Positions 52,034 to 61,555 of a DNA stretch of 64,000 bases are shown here, piece after piece. Within the stretch, counting starts at the first letter, position 1. Every line of letters begins with the position of its first letter. The notes beneath the pieces were generated by a model. The model searched no databases, was not told the DNA's origin, and saw nothing but the letters and a program-made list of their open reading frames with translations. This DNA is from Desulfosporosinus sp. (GTDB lineage Bacteria > Bacillota > Desulfitobacteriia > Desulfitobacteriales > Desulfitobacteriaceae): assembly GCA_031292095.1 (NCBI GenBank), contig JARLHU010000049.1, positions 1 through 64,000 on the forward strand, given 5' to 3'. The position numbers and the translations under genes are program-made.

Positions 52034-52981
52034 ATGTTGGAAATCGAGAAGCCCAGAATTGAGTGTATCGAGCGTTCGGAGGATAACTCCTATGCAAAAT
52101 TCGTCGTAGAACCTCTGGAGCGGGGATATGGGGCAACTTTGGGAAATTCTCTTAGTCGCATCCTTTTATCCTTTCTGGAGGGATCGGCGGTGACATCAGT
52201 CAAAATCGAAGGGGCACCCAATGAGTTTTCTGTGATTCCGAGAGTTTTGGAAGGAGTTACTGATATTATCCGAAATTTGAAGTCCCTTGCGCTAAAGAGC
52301 TATACGGATGAACCAAGGATAATTCGCATAGAGTCTCAGGGGGGAGGGGTTGTTACAGCCGGAGATATCCTCAGCGATCCTGACATTGAGATTCTGAACT
52401 CTGATTTGAAGATTGCTACATTAGAGCAAGATGGCCGATTATTCATGGAAATGACGGTCGAACGCGGACGAGGGTGCGTCGTAGCGGACGAAAATAAGAA
52501 ACCAGTTTATAGTAGCGGAGTGATCTCGATTGATTCCATCTTTACCCCAATTTATAAGGTTAACCACTCGGTGGAGGCTATTCGAGTTGGTCAAATCACG
52601 GACTATGACAAATTAACCCTCGAAGTATGGTCTAATGGAAGTATCTCCCCGGAAGAGGCTACCAGTTTTGCAGCTAAAATTCTGAGCGGTCATCTGCGTC
52701 TTTTTACTGTGTTTACTAATAAACTCCAGGGTTTTGAGAATCTGGTGGAAAAAGCAGAAGACTCCAAGAATAAAGTTCTTAAAATCATGATTAAGGAACT
52801 TAATTTGTCCGTTCGTTCTTACAACTGTCTGAGGAGGGCGGGGATCATCACGGTGGAAGACTTAATTCAAAAGACAGAAGAGGACATGCGTAAATTACGT
52901 AACCTTGGCGGCAAGTCATTGAACGAATTAAAATTGAAGCTTAAAGATTTAGGTTTATCGTTCCGACCTGAGGGAGATTAA
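52034..52981 (+). CDS. DNA-directed RNA polymerase alpha subunit (orphan paralog)
   Basis: [63 protein letters not shown]; alpha-[51 protein letters not shown]. Confidence 0.95.
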   Translation: MLEIEKPRIECIERSEDNSYAKFVVEPLERGYGATLGNSLSRILLSFLEGSAVTSVKIEGAPNEFSVIPRVLEGVTDIIRNLKSLALKSYTDEPRIIRIESQGGGVVTAGDILSDPDIEILNSDLKIATLEQDGRLFMEMTVERGRGCVVADENKKPVYSSGVISIDSIFTPIYKVNHSVEAIRVGQITDYDKLTLEVWSNGSISPEEATSFAAKILSGHLRLFTVFTNKLQGFENLVEKAEDSKNKVLKIMIKELNLSVRSYNCLRRAGIITVEDLIQKTEEDMRKLRNLGGKSLNELKLKLKDLGLSFRPEGD

Positions 52982-53728
52982 ATTAGCTTGACGTATTATT
53001 TTATCGACAGCCTGCACTGAAATCGCCTCATCGGGCAAATCAAAGAGTGGTTTACCGATAATATCCTGCTGAAAGACCAATTCATCAAGTGGAATATCTC
53101 CAATTAATTGTAACCCAGTCTGAGCGATCTCCTCAGCTAGAACTGCTAAACTGTTTGATTCTGTTTTGGTAACTATCAAATATATTTTATTAACTTCTGC
53201 CTGTAGTCCCTGAATCAATTCGTGTACCCGTTTAGCCGAGCGTATTCCGCGCGCCGTGGAATCACTAATCACAAACATAATATCTATATGGGGAATTGTA
53301 AGTCGGCTAATATGTTCCATTCCTGCTTCTGAATCCACTATTACAAAATCATAATTTTTCTCTATGGTCTCCAGATACATGCGCAAAATGTTATTAGGAT
53401 AACAATAACACCCAGGACCTTGGGGATCTCCCATAGCTAAAAAATCAAACTCAGGTGTTTTTATGAGGGATTTTTCTAAATTTTGTAGAAAAGAGCTAGT
53501 TGTAGTGCTATCCGCTAGGGTTCTCATATTCTTATTTTCTTCCAAAATATCTGAAATAGTTGTAGAGATAGTAAGCCCTAGAGCTTCATCTAAATTTGCA
53601 TTAGGGTCGGCATCGACAGCTAAAATTGAAACTCCGGATTTCTCATGTAATATTTGCCTTAACATTAAGGTGATAAAGGTTGTTTTCCCCACGCCACCTT
53701 TTCCGGACACGGCAATATATTGTGTCAC
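52955..53728 (-). CDS. CooC-like MinD/ParA-family ATPase
   Basis: [66 protein letters not shown]. Confidence 0.88.
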   Translation of the reverse strand: MTQYIAVSGKGGVGKTTFITLMLRQILHEKSGVSILAVDADPNANLDEALGLTISTTISDILEENKNMRTLADSTTTSSFLQNLEKSLIKTPEFDFLAMGDPQGPGCYCYPNNILRMYLETIEKNYDFVIVDSEAGMEHISRLTIPHIDIMFVISDSTARGIRSAKRVHELIQGLQAEVNKIYLIVTKTESNSLAVLAEEIAQTGLQLIGDIPLDELVFQQDIIGKPLFDLPDEAISVQAVDKIIRQANLISLRSER

Positions 53729-54014
53729 ACTAATTCCTCCTCATTAAGTTGGTTTTTAATCTTGATAATGGTCTTTCTTGCCTGAGTATATGGATCAAAT
53801 CGAATAGTATCTATAATGGTAAAATAAAAACGAGCGCTTAAAAGTCTCTGTCCAAAAATTGGTAGAACTTTTTCACCTCGTTGTGATCACAATCAAAAAA
53901 TTATTGACGAACAATTACTAATATTTTGAATTATACTCTATAAATCACCAATTGCCAATGTATTAATATCGAGAAGGGACTACCTGAAACTTATTATTCC
54001 TGACTGGAACGAAA

Positions 54015-54051
54015 AGCGGCTGATTATTTAACCAGTAAATAATCAGCCGCT
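54015..54051. terminator. Terminator hairpin for the glnB-type gene
   Basis: AGCGGCTGATTATTTAaccagTAAATAATCAGCCGCT. Confidence 0.85.
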
Positions 54052-54070
54052 CCCTGGTCTCTACCTTAAG

Positions 54071-54409
54071 CTAGAGGGCTGCCTCACCTTGCTCGCCAGT
54101 ACGGATACGTACCACTTCTTCTACGTTCGAAACGAATATTTTACCATCTCCAACATTACCAGTGCGTGCAGTTTTAACGAGAATCGCAATAACTTCTTGT
54201 ACTTTTTCATCAGTGGTTACGATTTCTAGTTTGATTTTAGGCAATAAATGCGTAGTGACCTCTTGCCCCCGATAAATTTGAGTATACCCTTTTTGTCGTC
54301 CGAAGCCCAAGGCATGGGTGACGGTAATACCCAAGATTTCGGCGGCAGCCAAAGCATCTTTGATTTCATCCAACTTACCCGGTCTAACAATTGCTTCAAC
54401 CTTTTTCAT
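54071..54409 (-). CDS. glnB: Nitrogen regulatory protein P-II
   Basis: MKKVEAIVRPGKLDEIKDALA; T-loop GFGRQKGYTQIYRGQEVTTHLLPKIKLEIV. Confidence 0.95.
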   Translation of the reverse strand: MKKVEAIVRPGKLDEIKDALAAAEILGITVTHALGFGRQKGYTQIYRGQEVTTHLLPKIKLEIVTTDEKVQEVIAILVKTARTGNVGDGKIFVSNVEEVVRIRTGEQGEAAL

Positions 54410-54542
54410 AGAAAATTCCCCTTTCTGTATGTGCAATCATTATACTGAATTTTGAACACGTAGGAAAGCTATTAAGGGATAAATAATAATTTGAAAATTT
54501 AAATATTATACAATATTCTTGGAAAATCAGAGATTAAAACTG

Positions 54543-54690
54543 TTGTATTTCTACAGTAACACGACTATAATACGTTTCAAGAGGTGCACATTTAGATACT
54601 TATAACGGTTCTTGAGGTGCACGTCAGTTTACTTAGAACGATTAAATTAAAGCAACGGCGCTTTTGATTTTTCAAAAGCGCCGTTTGTGT
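54543..54690 (+). promoter_or_regulatory. Promoter and leader element A with terminator, copy 2
   Basis: TTGTAT-17-TATAAT; AGGTGCAC twice; AACGGCGCTTTTGAtttTTCAAAAGCGCCGTT at 54654-54685. Confidence 0.7.
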
Positions 54691-54743
54691 TTTTGGAGAA
54701 AGGTGGGAACGAATCCAATAAAAAGAAGAGGTAAATGAAAATA

Positions 54744-54822
54744 GGGGTAAGAAACTTGGAAATATCTTTGCGTTGCTACTGCCAGGTAAACGTGCAAAGG
54801 TCATTAACAATAATTTTACCCC
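54744..54822 (+). ncRNA. Leader element B, copy 2
   Basis: GGGGTAA/TTACCCC outer stem, CTTTGC/GCAAAG inner stem, same loop as copy 1. Confidence 0.65.
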
Positions 54823-54900
54823 AATAATTAGTAACTATAGTATATCAGAATGGCGTGGCGTTTAAAAGAGCGTCTTCAACTTTGAAGGAGGGAAAGCTTT

Positions 54901-56403
54901 ATGTCTAATGAAGTACAAATGAAAAAAACTCTTGGTCTTACGGGTGTAACAGTTAATGCTATGGCGCTCATTGCTCCTGGAGCATTTTTATGGTTAACAT
55001 TTCAGATGCAATCGGCTCAAGTTGACACCGCAGGGAATTCGACGGCAGGAGATATGTTCTCTGGGTTGATCTTAGCCTTAACCTTGGCTTTTCTGACAGC
55101 AATTTCATATGCTAAACTTGCCGAAGTCTACCCAGAGGCAGGCACGGGGAGTTCCTATTATTTTGCCGAACAATCCTTTCTTAATAAAGAAATCAATATC
55201 GGCCATTTCTCTAGATTAGCCAAATTTGTCGTTGGCTGGTTCTCGCATCTATATTATTGGGTCTATCCAGGGGTTATGGTCGCTATGTTTGCCACCATGA
55301 TCAACTATATCGCCGGTCAATTTGGGATCAATTTGCCAATTCCTCTGCAAATATTAATAGCCTTCGTTTTCTCAGGTATAACAGGGGCTGTTGCCTACAG
55401 AGGAATTAATGGATCCACGGTCACAGCCATCTTAATTAATGTGATTCAAATTGTTTCTCTGGTATTTGTTACTGTCTTGGCCTTGATATATCGCACCACT
55501 AATCCAGAACATGTGGTCTTCGTGCATCCCTCAATGATTGATGTCATTACGCCCCATAGTATGTCCGCTATTATATTTCAGGCTACGATCGCGATTTTGC
55601 TGTTGGTAGGATTTGAAACGACAACAGCGTTAGGTGCGGAATCAAAATCACCTAAACATATAAGTCGTGGGGTTATTCTATCCTTAGTGATTCAAGGTCT
55701 GATCTTTTACATTTTTGAATATTTTGGTGCGAACGCTTGGTTAAATAACTCATATGTCGTCGATAAGCACATAGGGTTAGATGCGGCGGCTGCTTCAGGT
55801 GCTCCGATAGGGGATATGGTTAAAAACTTGGGGGATGTCTTATTACACAATTCGGGGTTTGCCTTAATGATCCTTGTAGCAGTAACTGTTGGAATTGCCA
55901 TTTTTGGCACAACTTTAGCGTGTATGAATACTGGAGTTAGGGTTACGTACGCGATGTCCAAGGACAAAGAAGTACCTAGTGCTTTAGGTATCCTCCATCA
56001 TCATCACGCAACTCCGCATAACGGCGTTTGGGCGATTACAATTGCTTCAGCGATTATTGGAGGCATTGGGGTTATCTCAATTAAAAATTTAACCGCGGTG
56101 ACACTGCTTTCCAATGTCGGAACATTTATTCTTTATGGGATGACCTGCCTTATTACCCTCGTAGCGTTTTTACGGCATCCTCAACACAACAAGTTTACCC
56201 ATGTCGTAATACCAATTCTAGGTTTCCTGGCAAATTTGGGAATGCTCCTAGCGGTCATTTATCTCAGTATCTTAGGTGGTGGTGACACCCGTACGGCCGC
56301 TCTAATGGCCATTGTTGCTACAGTCGTATGGACAGTTCTCGGGGTTGTTTACATGCTTTCTAATAGCAAGGCCACTGGTCAGAAGATTATCGCAAAAGCC
56401 TAA
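54901..56403 (+). CDS. APC-superfamily permease, copy 2
   Basis: Near-identical to the 49549 protein over its full 500 aa. Confidence 0.9.
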   Translation: MSNEVQMKKTLGLTGVTVNAMALIAPGAFLWLTFQMQSAQVDTAGNSTAGDMFSGLILALTLAFLTAISYAKLAEVYPEAGTGSSYYFAEQSFLNKEINIGHFSRLAKFVVGWFSHLYYWVYPGVMVAMFATMINYIAGQFGINLPIPLQILIAFVFSGITGAVAYRGINGSTVTAILINVIQIVSLVFVTVLALIYRTTNPEHVVFVHPSMIDVITPHSMSAIIFQATIAILLLVGFETTTALGAESKSPKHISRGVILSLVIQGLIFYIFEYFGANAWLNNSYVVDKHIGLDAAAASGAPIGDMVKNLGDVLLHNSGFALMILVAVTVGIAIFGTTLACMNTGVRVTYAMSKDKEVPSALGILHHHHATPHNGVWAITIASAIIGGIGVISIKNLTAVTLLSNVGTFILYGMTCLITLVAFLRHPQHNKFTHVVIPILGFLANLGMLLAVIYLSILGGGDTRTAALMAIVATVVWTVLGVVYMLSNSKATGQKIIAKA

Positions 56404-56472
56404 GGTAACGCTTATCCTTCACAATTCTACTAAAAGAAAAAACTTGCGTCAGGGCGCTGAAAGAGTGCCCCA

Positions 56473-56574
56473 GATAATATCCGAAAAAAGCTGATTCAAG
56501 AAGTGAATCAGCGCGGTGGATGTGATAATATGACAATACTAACTGTGAAAGTAATGGAGGATGATCAAAATTGA
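56473..56574 (+). pseudogene. 3' remnant of a PP2C phosphatase gene
   Basis: DNIRKKLIQEVNQRGGCDNMTILTVKVMEDDQN* matches the C-terminus of the 51150-51944 protein; 5' part absent. Confidence 0.92.
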
Positions 56575-57548
56575 TGATTCCGGAAATTGGCGATACGTTT
56601 GAAAATCGTTACAAGCTCCTTAAACAATTAGGACAAGGCGGATTTGCCAGCGCCTTCTTAGCTGAAGACGCCTTAACGGGCGAAAAAATCGTCTTAAAAT
56701 TTCCTGATATTTCTCAATTAGGTGATCCAGCTGTTTATGAACGGTTTAGACGGGAACTGGCGATTGGAAAATTACTAAATCACCCAGATTTGCCGGTTGC
56801 CTTAACCTGTTCGGAAGGTAGCCCTCCCTATTTGGTCTTAAAATTTATCGAAGGAGAAAATCTGGCCAGCGTGTTAAAGGAAAAAGGTAGTTTTCCGGTT
56901 GACCAGGCGGTTAACCTCGTCGCCAATTTATTGGATGCTATCCACCATTGTCATGAACAAGGTGTTTTTCATCGGGATATAAAACCGGAAAACCTATTAT
57001 TAGCACCGGATGGGCACCTGAAAATATTGGACTTTGGGATCGCTCTCATGGAGGGAGGTCCAAGGGTAACCTGGCGTGGCTTTTCTGGTTTAATGGGAAC
57101 CCCAGAATACATGGCTCCAGAACAAATTAGAGGGGAACGAGGAGGAGCCCAAAGCGATATTTATTCAATTGGATGCCTATTATATCACATGTTAGCGGGC
57201 AACCCGCCCTTTACCGGAGACAACCCACTATCGATAATGCATCAACATTTAACGACGGATCCACGTCCTATTCCTGAAATTATTCCTGAAATTCAGTTGG
57301 GAATTTGGGCTGTCATTAAAAGGGCGCTACGTCGGCGCAAGGAAGAACGGTATGCTTCCGCTCTAGATATGGAAAAAGATTTGAGGCACCCGGAGAAGGT
57401 TGATCTTGAAGGGCTTAAGACGATTGATCCACCACTTGTCGCGGTTATGACTAATGAACGTACGCCTTGGCTTTTTGTGGGGGGGGCAGTTATTGTCGGG
57501 CTTATATTGGCCTTGGTGCTTGTTGGTTTATCGATATTTTTGAAATAA
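56574..57548 (+). CDS. Serine/threonine protein kinase with C-terminal TM, no PASTA repeats
   Basis: LGQGGFASAFLAEDALTGEKIVLKFP; HRDIKPENLLL; KILDFGIAL; GTPEYMAPEQIRGE; C-terminal TM helix. Confidence 0.95.
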   Translation: MIPEIGDTFENRYKLLKQLGQGGFASAFLAEDALTGEKIVLKFPDISQLGDPAVYERFRRELAIGKLLNHPDLPVALTCSEGSPPYLVLKFIEGENLASVLKEKGSFPVDQAVNLVANLLDAIHHCHEQGVFHRDIKPENLLLAPDGHLKILDFGIALMEGGPRVTWRGFSGLMGTPEYMAPEQIRGERGGAQSDIYSIGCLLYHMLAGNPPFTGDNPLSIMHQHLTTDPRPIPEIIPEIQLGIWAVIKRALRRRKEERYASALDMEKDLRHPEKVDLEGLKTIDPPLVAVMTNERTPWLFVGGAVIVGLILALVLVGLSIFLK

Positions 57549-57552
57549 TAAA

Positions 57553-57592
57553 AGCACTCTCCTTTGTGAACCTGATCTTCAAAGGGAGTGCT
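57553..57592. terminator. Terminator hairpin after the kinase
   Basis: AGCACTCtcCTTTG...CAAAGgGAGTGCT. Confidence 0.75.
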
Positions 57593-57644
57593 ATTATTAC
57601 TTATTTCAAGAATAGTTCGCTGGATGAAATGGTATTCATAAAAA

Positions 57645-57983
57645 TTAAATAACGTTTTCCCCAGTTTCTCCAGTTCGAATGCGCATAGCACTGCTAACTG
57701 GATAGGTAAATATTTTCCCATCGCCGATTTTATTAGTACGAGCATTATCGGCAATTAATTTAACCACTTCATCTACGATGTTATCAGCAACGATAACCTC
57801 AATTTTAATTTTTGGCAGGAGATTAATATCAAACTGTTCATCATTATCAACTTCGGTATACCCTTTTTGGAGGCCACAACCGATTACCTCTAAAGCGGTC
57901 ATTCCATGTATTCCGAATTTGCCTAAGGCACTCTTGACAACGTTCAATTTATTGGGTTGTAGATAAGCTTCAATTTTAGTCAA
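57645..57983 (-). CDS. P-II-family protein, atypical T-loop
   Basis: TKIEAYLQPNKLNVVKSALGKFGIHGMTALEVIGCGLQKGYTEVDNDEQFDINLLPKIKIEVIV; TTG start at 57983. Confidence 0.88.
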   Translation of the reverse strand: MTKIEAYLQPNKLNVVKSALGKFGIHGMTALEVIGCGLQKGYTEVDNDEQFDINLLPKIKIEVIVADNIVDEVVKLIADNARTNKIGDGKIFTYPVSSAMRIRTGETGENVI

Positions 57984-58211
57984 GTAGAACAGCCTCCTAA
58001 GTTTTAATAGATAACGCCTAACTCCTACAATAAATACATGGTAACAGGATATGAATATGTAGAAAAAAAAGAAAGTACAAAAGTACACTGATTTAATTAT
58101 ACCATGTTCTACATCTAAAGAAAATAAAATCAACGGAAATTTGAATAATTTTAGTGCAGTGTTAGATATGGACAATTGGGTCCGTTTAGAATATAAAGTG
58201 TTATATTCTAC

Positions 58212-58300
58212 TGTGTATCTTGAATTTTATTCAAGATACACTATACTAATAATAACTTAGGCAATGACGCCTACAACTATAGCAGGTTGTAGGCGTCATT
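58212..58300. terminator. Two consecutive hairpins; second is copy 2 of the duplicated terminator
   Basis: GTGTATCTTGAAttttaTTCAAGATACAC, then AATGACGCCTACAACtatagcagGTTGTAGGCGTCATT (58263-58300). Confidence 0.85.
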
Positions 58301-58376
58301 GTTTTGTCAAAAATAATAGCCTTTAAGCTAGGCTGTTAAGATATAATTTAAATATAAATTGGGGAGTGTTTTTAAA

Positions 58377-59330
58377 ATGAAAGTACTAGCTTGGATCTCC
58401 GACCATCTATTACATTTCGTATTAATCGTAGGAACCTTTTCACTCGTTTTTCCTGGACCTGGTTCTTCTTTAGGATGGATCGTTACGCCTGTCCTAGCCA
58501 TCATGGTTCTCAATGTAAGTATGACGATTAAAGCAGTGGATTTTAAACAAATCAAGAAATATCCTTTTATGATTTGTTGGGGCGTATTTCTACAATTTGT
58601 TCCCATGGCTTTGTTTGCCTTATTACTAGGTAAGCTATTTTCACATTGGCCAGATCTTAGCACAGGGCAGTTACTTTTGGGTAGTCTTCCTGCCGACGTT
58701 TCGGCACCACTTATGGTTTATCTGGCTGGAGGTAGCACGGCTATAGGCACGGCAATGTTGGTGGTGGCAATGGCTCTTACCCCATTTGTTTTGCCTAATG
58801 TACTCGCTTGGTTCGGTGGAGTTGCTTTTAATATACCTGTTTCCTATCTGGTGATTGAATTAGCTGGAATTATTGTCATACCGGTAGTTTTAGGTATCTT
58901 ATTAAACTACCAATCAGCAAAGGTGCGGGAGAAGGAACAAGTTTGGTCAGGGATTGCTTCTCTTTGTTACATCGTACTCCTATTTGTTGTAGTTTCATCC
59001 AATGCCAAAGCGATAATTTCTCTCAGAATGTTTGCCTTACTTATCTTACTAGCTGAAATAGCTCTTAACCTCTTTGGATTTGCCCTAGCCTATCTTACGA
59101 AACTTATTTCCAAACAGAAAGACACCTTTCTCCCACTCTTATTCCTTGTAAGTACTAAAGAATTTGGCATCGCTTCCGCAGCGGCGGAGACAATGAAATT
59201 GAATTCCGCCTTGGTTATACCTTCGGCCTTTTACGCAGTTGTACAAATGATATCGTCACCGATTATGGTTAAGATCATTAAAAACATTCAAGCTAAGAAA
59301 TCAGATCCCTCCAGAGGAGAGCATAATTAA
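58377..59330 (+). CDS. Bile acid:sodium symporter (BASS) family transporter
   Basis: ISDHLLHFVLIVGTFSLVFPGPGSSLGWIVTPVLAIMVLNVSMT; GSLPADVSAPLMVYLAGGSTAIGTAM; STKEFGIASAAAETM. Confidence 0.85.
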   Translation: MKVLAWISDHLLHFVLIVGTFSLVFPGPGSSLGWIVTPVLAIMVLNVSMTIKAVDFKQIKKYPFMICWGVFLQFVPMALFALLLGKLFSHWPDLSTGQLLLGSLPADVSAPLMVYLAGGSTAIGTAMLVVAMALTPFVLPNVLAWFGGVAFNIPVSYLVIELAGIIVIPVVLGILLNYQSAKVREKEQVWSGIASLCYIVLLFVVVSSNAKAIISLRMFALLILLAEIALNLFGFALAYLTKLISKQKDTFLPLLFLVSTKEFGIASAAAETMKLNSALVIPSAFYAVVQMISSPIMVKIIKNIQAKKSDPSRGEHN

Positions 59331-59395
59331 TCTTAGGTGAAATAGGGTATGCTGAAAAGTAAAGTCAAGAATAATTATACGAGAAGAGGGACTAT

Positions 59396-60373
59396 ATGCT
59401 TTTGCCGCTTAGCCAACTATCTGAACTGAGTCCAAATCGTCGAGCTTTTCCGTTGGTCGAGGAACTCCTAGCCAAGAGTGAATTACTGCGGGTCAAGGTT
59501 CACAAACAAAATGGGGTGACAGTAATTGACTGCGGCGTTCATATTGTAGGCGGCTGGGAAGCAGGGCTTCTCTTTGCTTCTGTGTGTCTTGGAGGGCTGG
59601 CTCAGGTTAAACTTCATTGGTTGGACTTTAGTGGGCTACGTTGGCCGGCAGTTGAAGTAGTGACGGATCATCCGTTTCGAGCCTGCATGGCGTCACAATA
59701 TGCGGGTTGGCCGATTAAAAATGGCGAGTTATTGGCTATGGGTTCCGGTCCGGGACGGGCGATTGTTCATAAGGGGAGTTTGTTTGAGACCTTAGGCTAT
59801 GAGGATCAGTCTGAGACTGTTATTATTTGTTTAGAAAGCGATGAACTTCCTATAGCAGAGGCAGTCCGGCATATTGTAGAGGAATGTCAATGTGAGCCAA
59901 AGAATCTCTATATTTTAGTAGCGCCAACTGCGTCCCAGGTGGGTTCAGTTCAGATAGCTGCCCGCACCTTGGAAACTGGTCTATCGAAACTTATGGGTCT
60001 TGGCTACGATCTGGAAAAGATAGTTTCCGGTTGGGGTACTTGTCCAATAGCTCCCGTGGCGTGTGATAATCTTAGTGCCTTAGGACGGACGAATGATGCG
60101 CTTCTTTATGGTTCCACCGTACTTTACAACCTTCGTGATGCTGAAGGTTTAGATGCGTTGGTGAAGCAAGTTCCGTCCTGTTCATCCATGTCATACGGGC
60201 GACCCTTTGTAGAAGTATATCAGGATTATGGGAATTTTTACGACATCGACCCTCTTTTATTTAGCCCAGCCGAGGTTTGGTTATGTAATTTAAACAGCGG
60301 TTGCTCTTATCATGCTGGATCCTTACGCCCAGATATATTGCGCTCTTCATTCGGGCTAGAAACAAATTCATAG
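59396..60373 (+). CDS. mch: Methenyltetrahydromethanopterin cyclohydrolase
   Basis: GVTVIDCGVHIVGGWEAGLLFASVCLGGLA; TDHPFRACMASQYAGWPI; AMGSGPGRAI; VAPTASQVGSVQIAARTLETGL; ALGRTNDALLYGS. Confidence 0.88.
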   Translation: MLLPLSQLSELSPNRRAFPLVEELLAKSELLRVKVHKQNGVTVIDCGVHIVGGWEAGLLFASVCLGGLAQVKLHWLDFSGLRWPAVEVVTDHPFRACMASQYAGWPIKNGELLAMGSGPGRAIVHKGSLFETLGYEDQSETVIICLESDELPIAEAVRHIVEECQCEPKNLYILVAPTASQVGSVQIAARTLETGLSKLMGLGYDLEKIVSGWGTCPIAPVACDNLSALGRTNDALLYGSTVLYNLRDAEGLDALVKQVPSCSSMSYGRPFVEVYQDYGNFYDIDPLLFSPAEVWLCNLNSGCSYHAGSLRPDILRSSFGLETNS

Positions 60374-60474
60374 TGCTTTCAAGCCCCCCAAGGTATACTA
60401 AAGAGGAGAGAGGGCAAGTGGTGGTAAGCACGGGAAGAGAAAAGTCAGATCAAGGGAAGGGGGGAGGGTAGAGC

Positions 60475-61509
60475 ATGACTAGTACCACGGTTTTCATTTT
60501 AGTCATAGTTATTTTCGTTGCGTTTATTTTCACATTAACTAATGGCCTTCATGATGCTAGTTCTGTTGTGGCGACCTTTATTTCCTGCGGAGCAGCAAAC
60601 CCGGTCCAAGCGATTAGTTTGGCGGCGATCTGTGGCTTCTTCGGAGCGTTAACTAGTGGCAACGCTGTAGCTAATACCATTTCTGGTATTGTTACAATCC
60701 CTACAGAAACCGCCTTACTAAAAGTACTCTTAGCGGCGATGATTGGAGCTGTAGTATGGAACATAGTCACCTGGAAATTCGGTTTCCCGTCAAGCTCGAC
60801 TCATGCTTTAGTTGGCGGATTAGTGGGAGCTGTTTGGGTTGCTCGTGGTACGAATTATATCTTGTGGGGTTGGAGTGAGTTGATTGGTCCAAGTCATCAA
60901 TTATTGGGAGTAACGAAAATTGTTGCGGCCTTAATATTGTCACCTGTACTAGGATTTATGGCTGCTTTCATTATACAATCACTATCGAACCTTCTCTTGC
61001 GAAATGCAAAAATCTCAATCAATAAATGGATCAAAAAAATACAATGGGTCATGGCCGGGTTATTAGCTTATAGTCATAGTGCTAATGATAGTCAAAAGAC
61101 GGTTGGAATTATCTGGCTAGCTTTAGCTTCTGCAAGTTATTCCAACGGCCAAGTCGGTCTCATCTGGATTAAAGGTTTAGCTGGCGCAGTTATGTTTGCC
61201 GGCACATTGCTTGGTGGGTGGCCGATTATGAAAACTATTGGGAGAGGAATTTACACGATTCGCCCGATCCATAGTCTGAACTCTCAGCTTTCCTCGGGAG
61301 GGTGCCTTGTTGTGGCGACAGCATTTGGTGCGCCCGTATCCACTACACATGTGGTTGTGGGCAGCGTAATGGGAGTTGGTGGAGCGGATGAATTTCGGAT
61401 GGTTAACTGGAAGATTGGCAAAGAAATTATCATTGCTTGGTGTATCACAATACCAGCGTCAGCAATTGTGGCAGCCTTGGTATTTTATTTGCTGCGTTTA
61501 GTGGATTAA
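60475..61509 (+). CDS. Inorganic phosphate transporter, PiT family
   Basis: FTLTNGLHDASSVVATFISCGAANP; FGFPSSSTHALVGGLVGA; AYSHSANDSQKTVGII; GAPVSTTHVVVGSVMGVG. Confidence 0.96.
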   Translation: MTSTTVFILVIVIFVAFIFTLTNGLHDASSVVATFISCGAANPVQAISLAAICGFFGALTSGNAVANTISGIVTIPTETALLKVLLAAMIGAVVWNIVTWKFGFPSSSTHALVGGLVGAVWVARGTNYILWGWSELIGPSHQLLGVTKIVAALILSPVLGFMAAFIIQSLSNLLLRNAKISINKWIKKIQWVMAGLLAYSHSANDSQKTVGIIWLALASASYSNGQVGLIWIKGLAGAVMFAGTLLGGWPIMKTIGRGIYTIRPIHSLNSQLSSGGCLVVATAFGAPVSTTHVVVGSVMGVGGADEFRMVNWKIGKEIIIAWCITIPASAIVAALVFYLLRLVD

Positions 61510-61555
61510 TAGCAGAGTGGTCTATAATGAGTATTTTTAGGCAAAGGAGAATATC

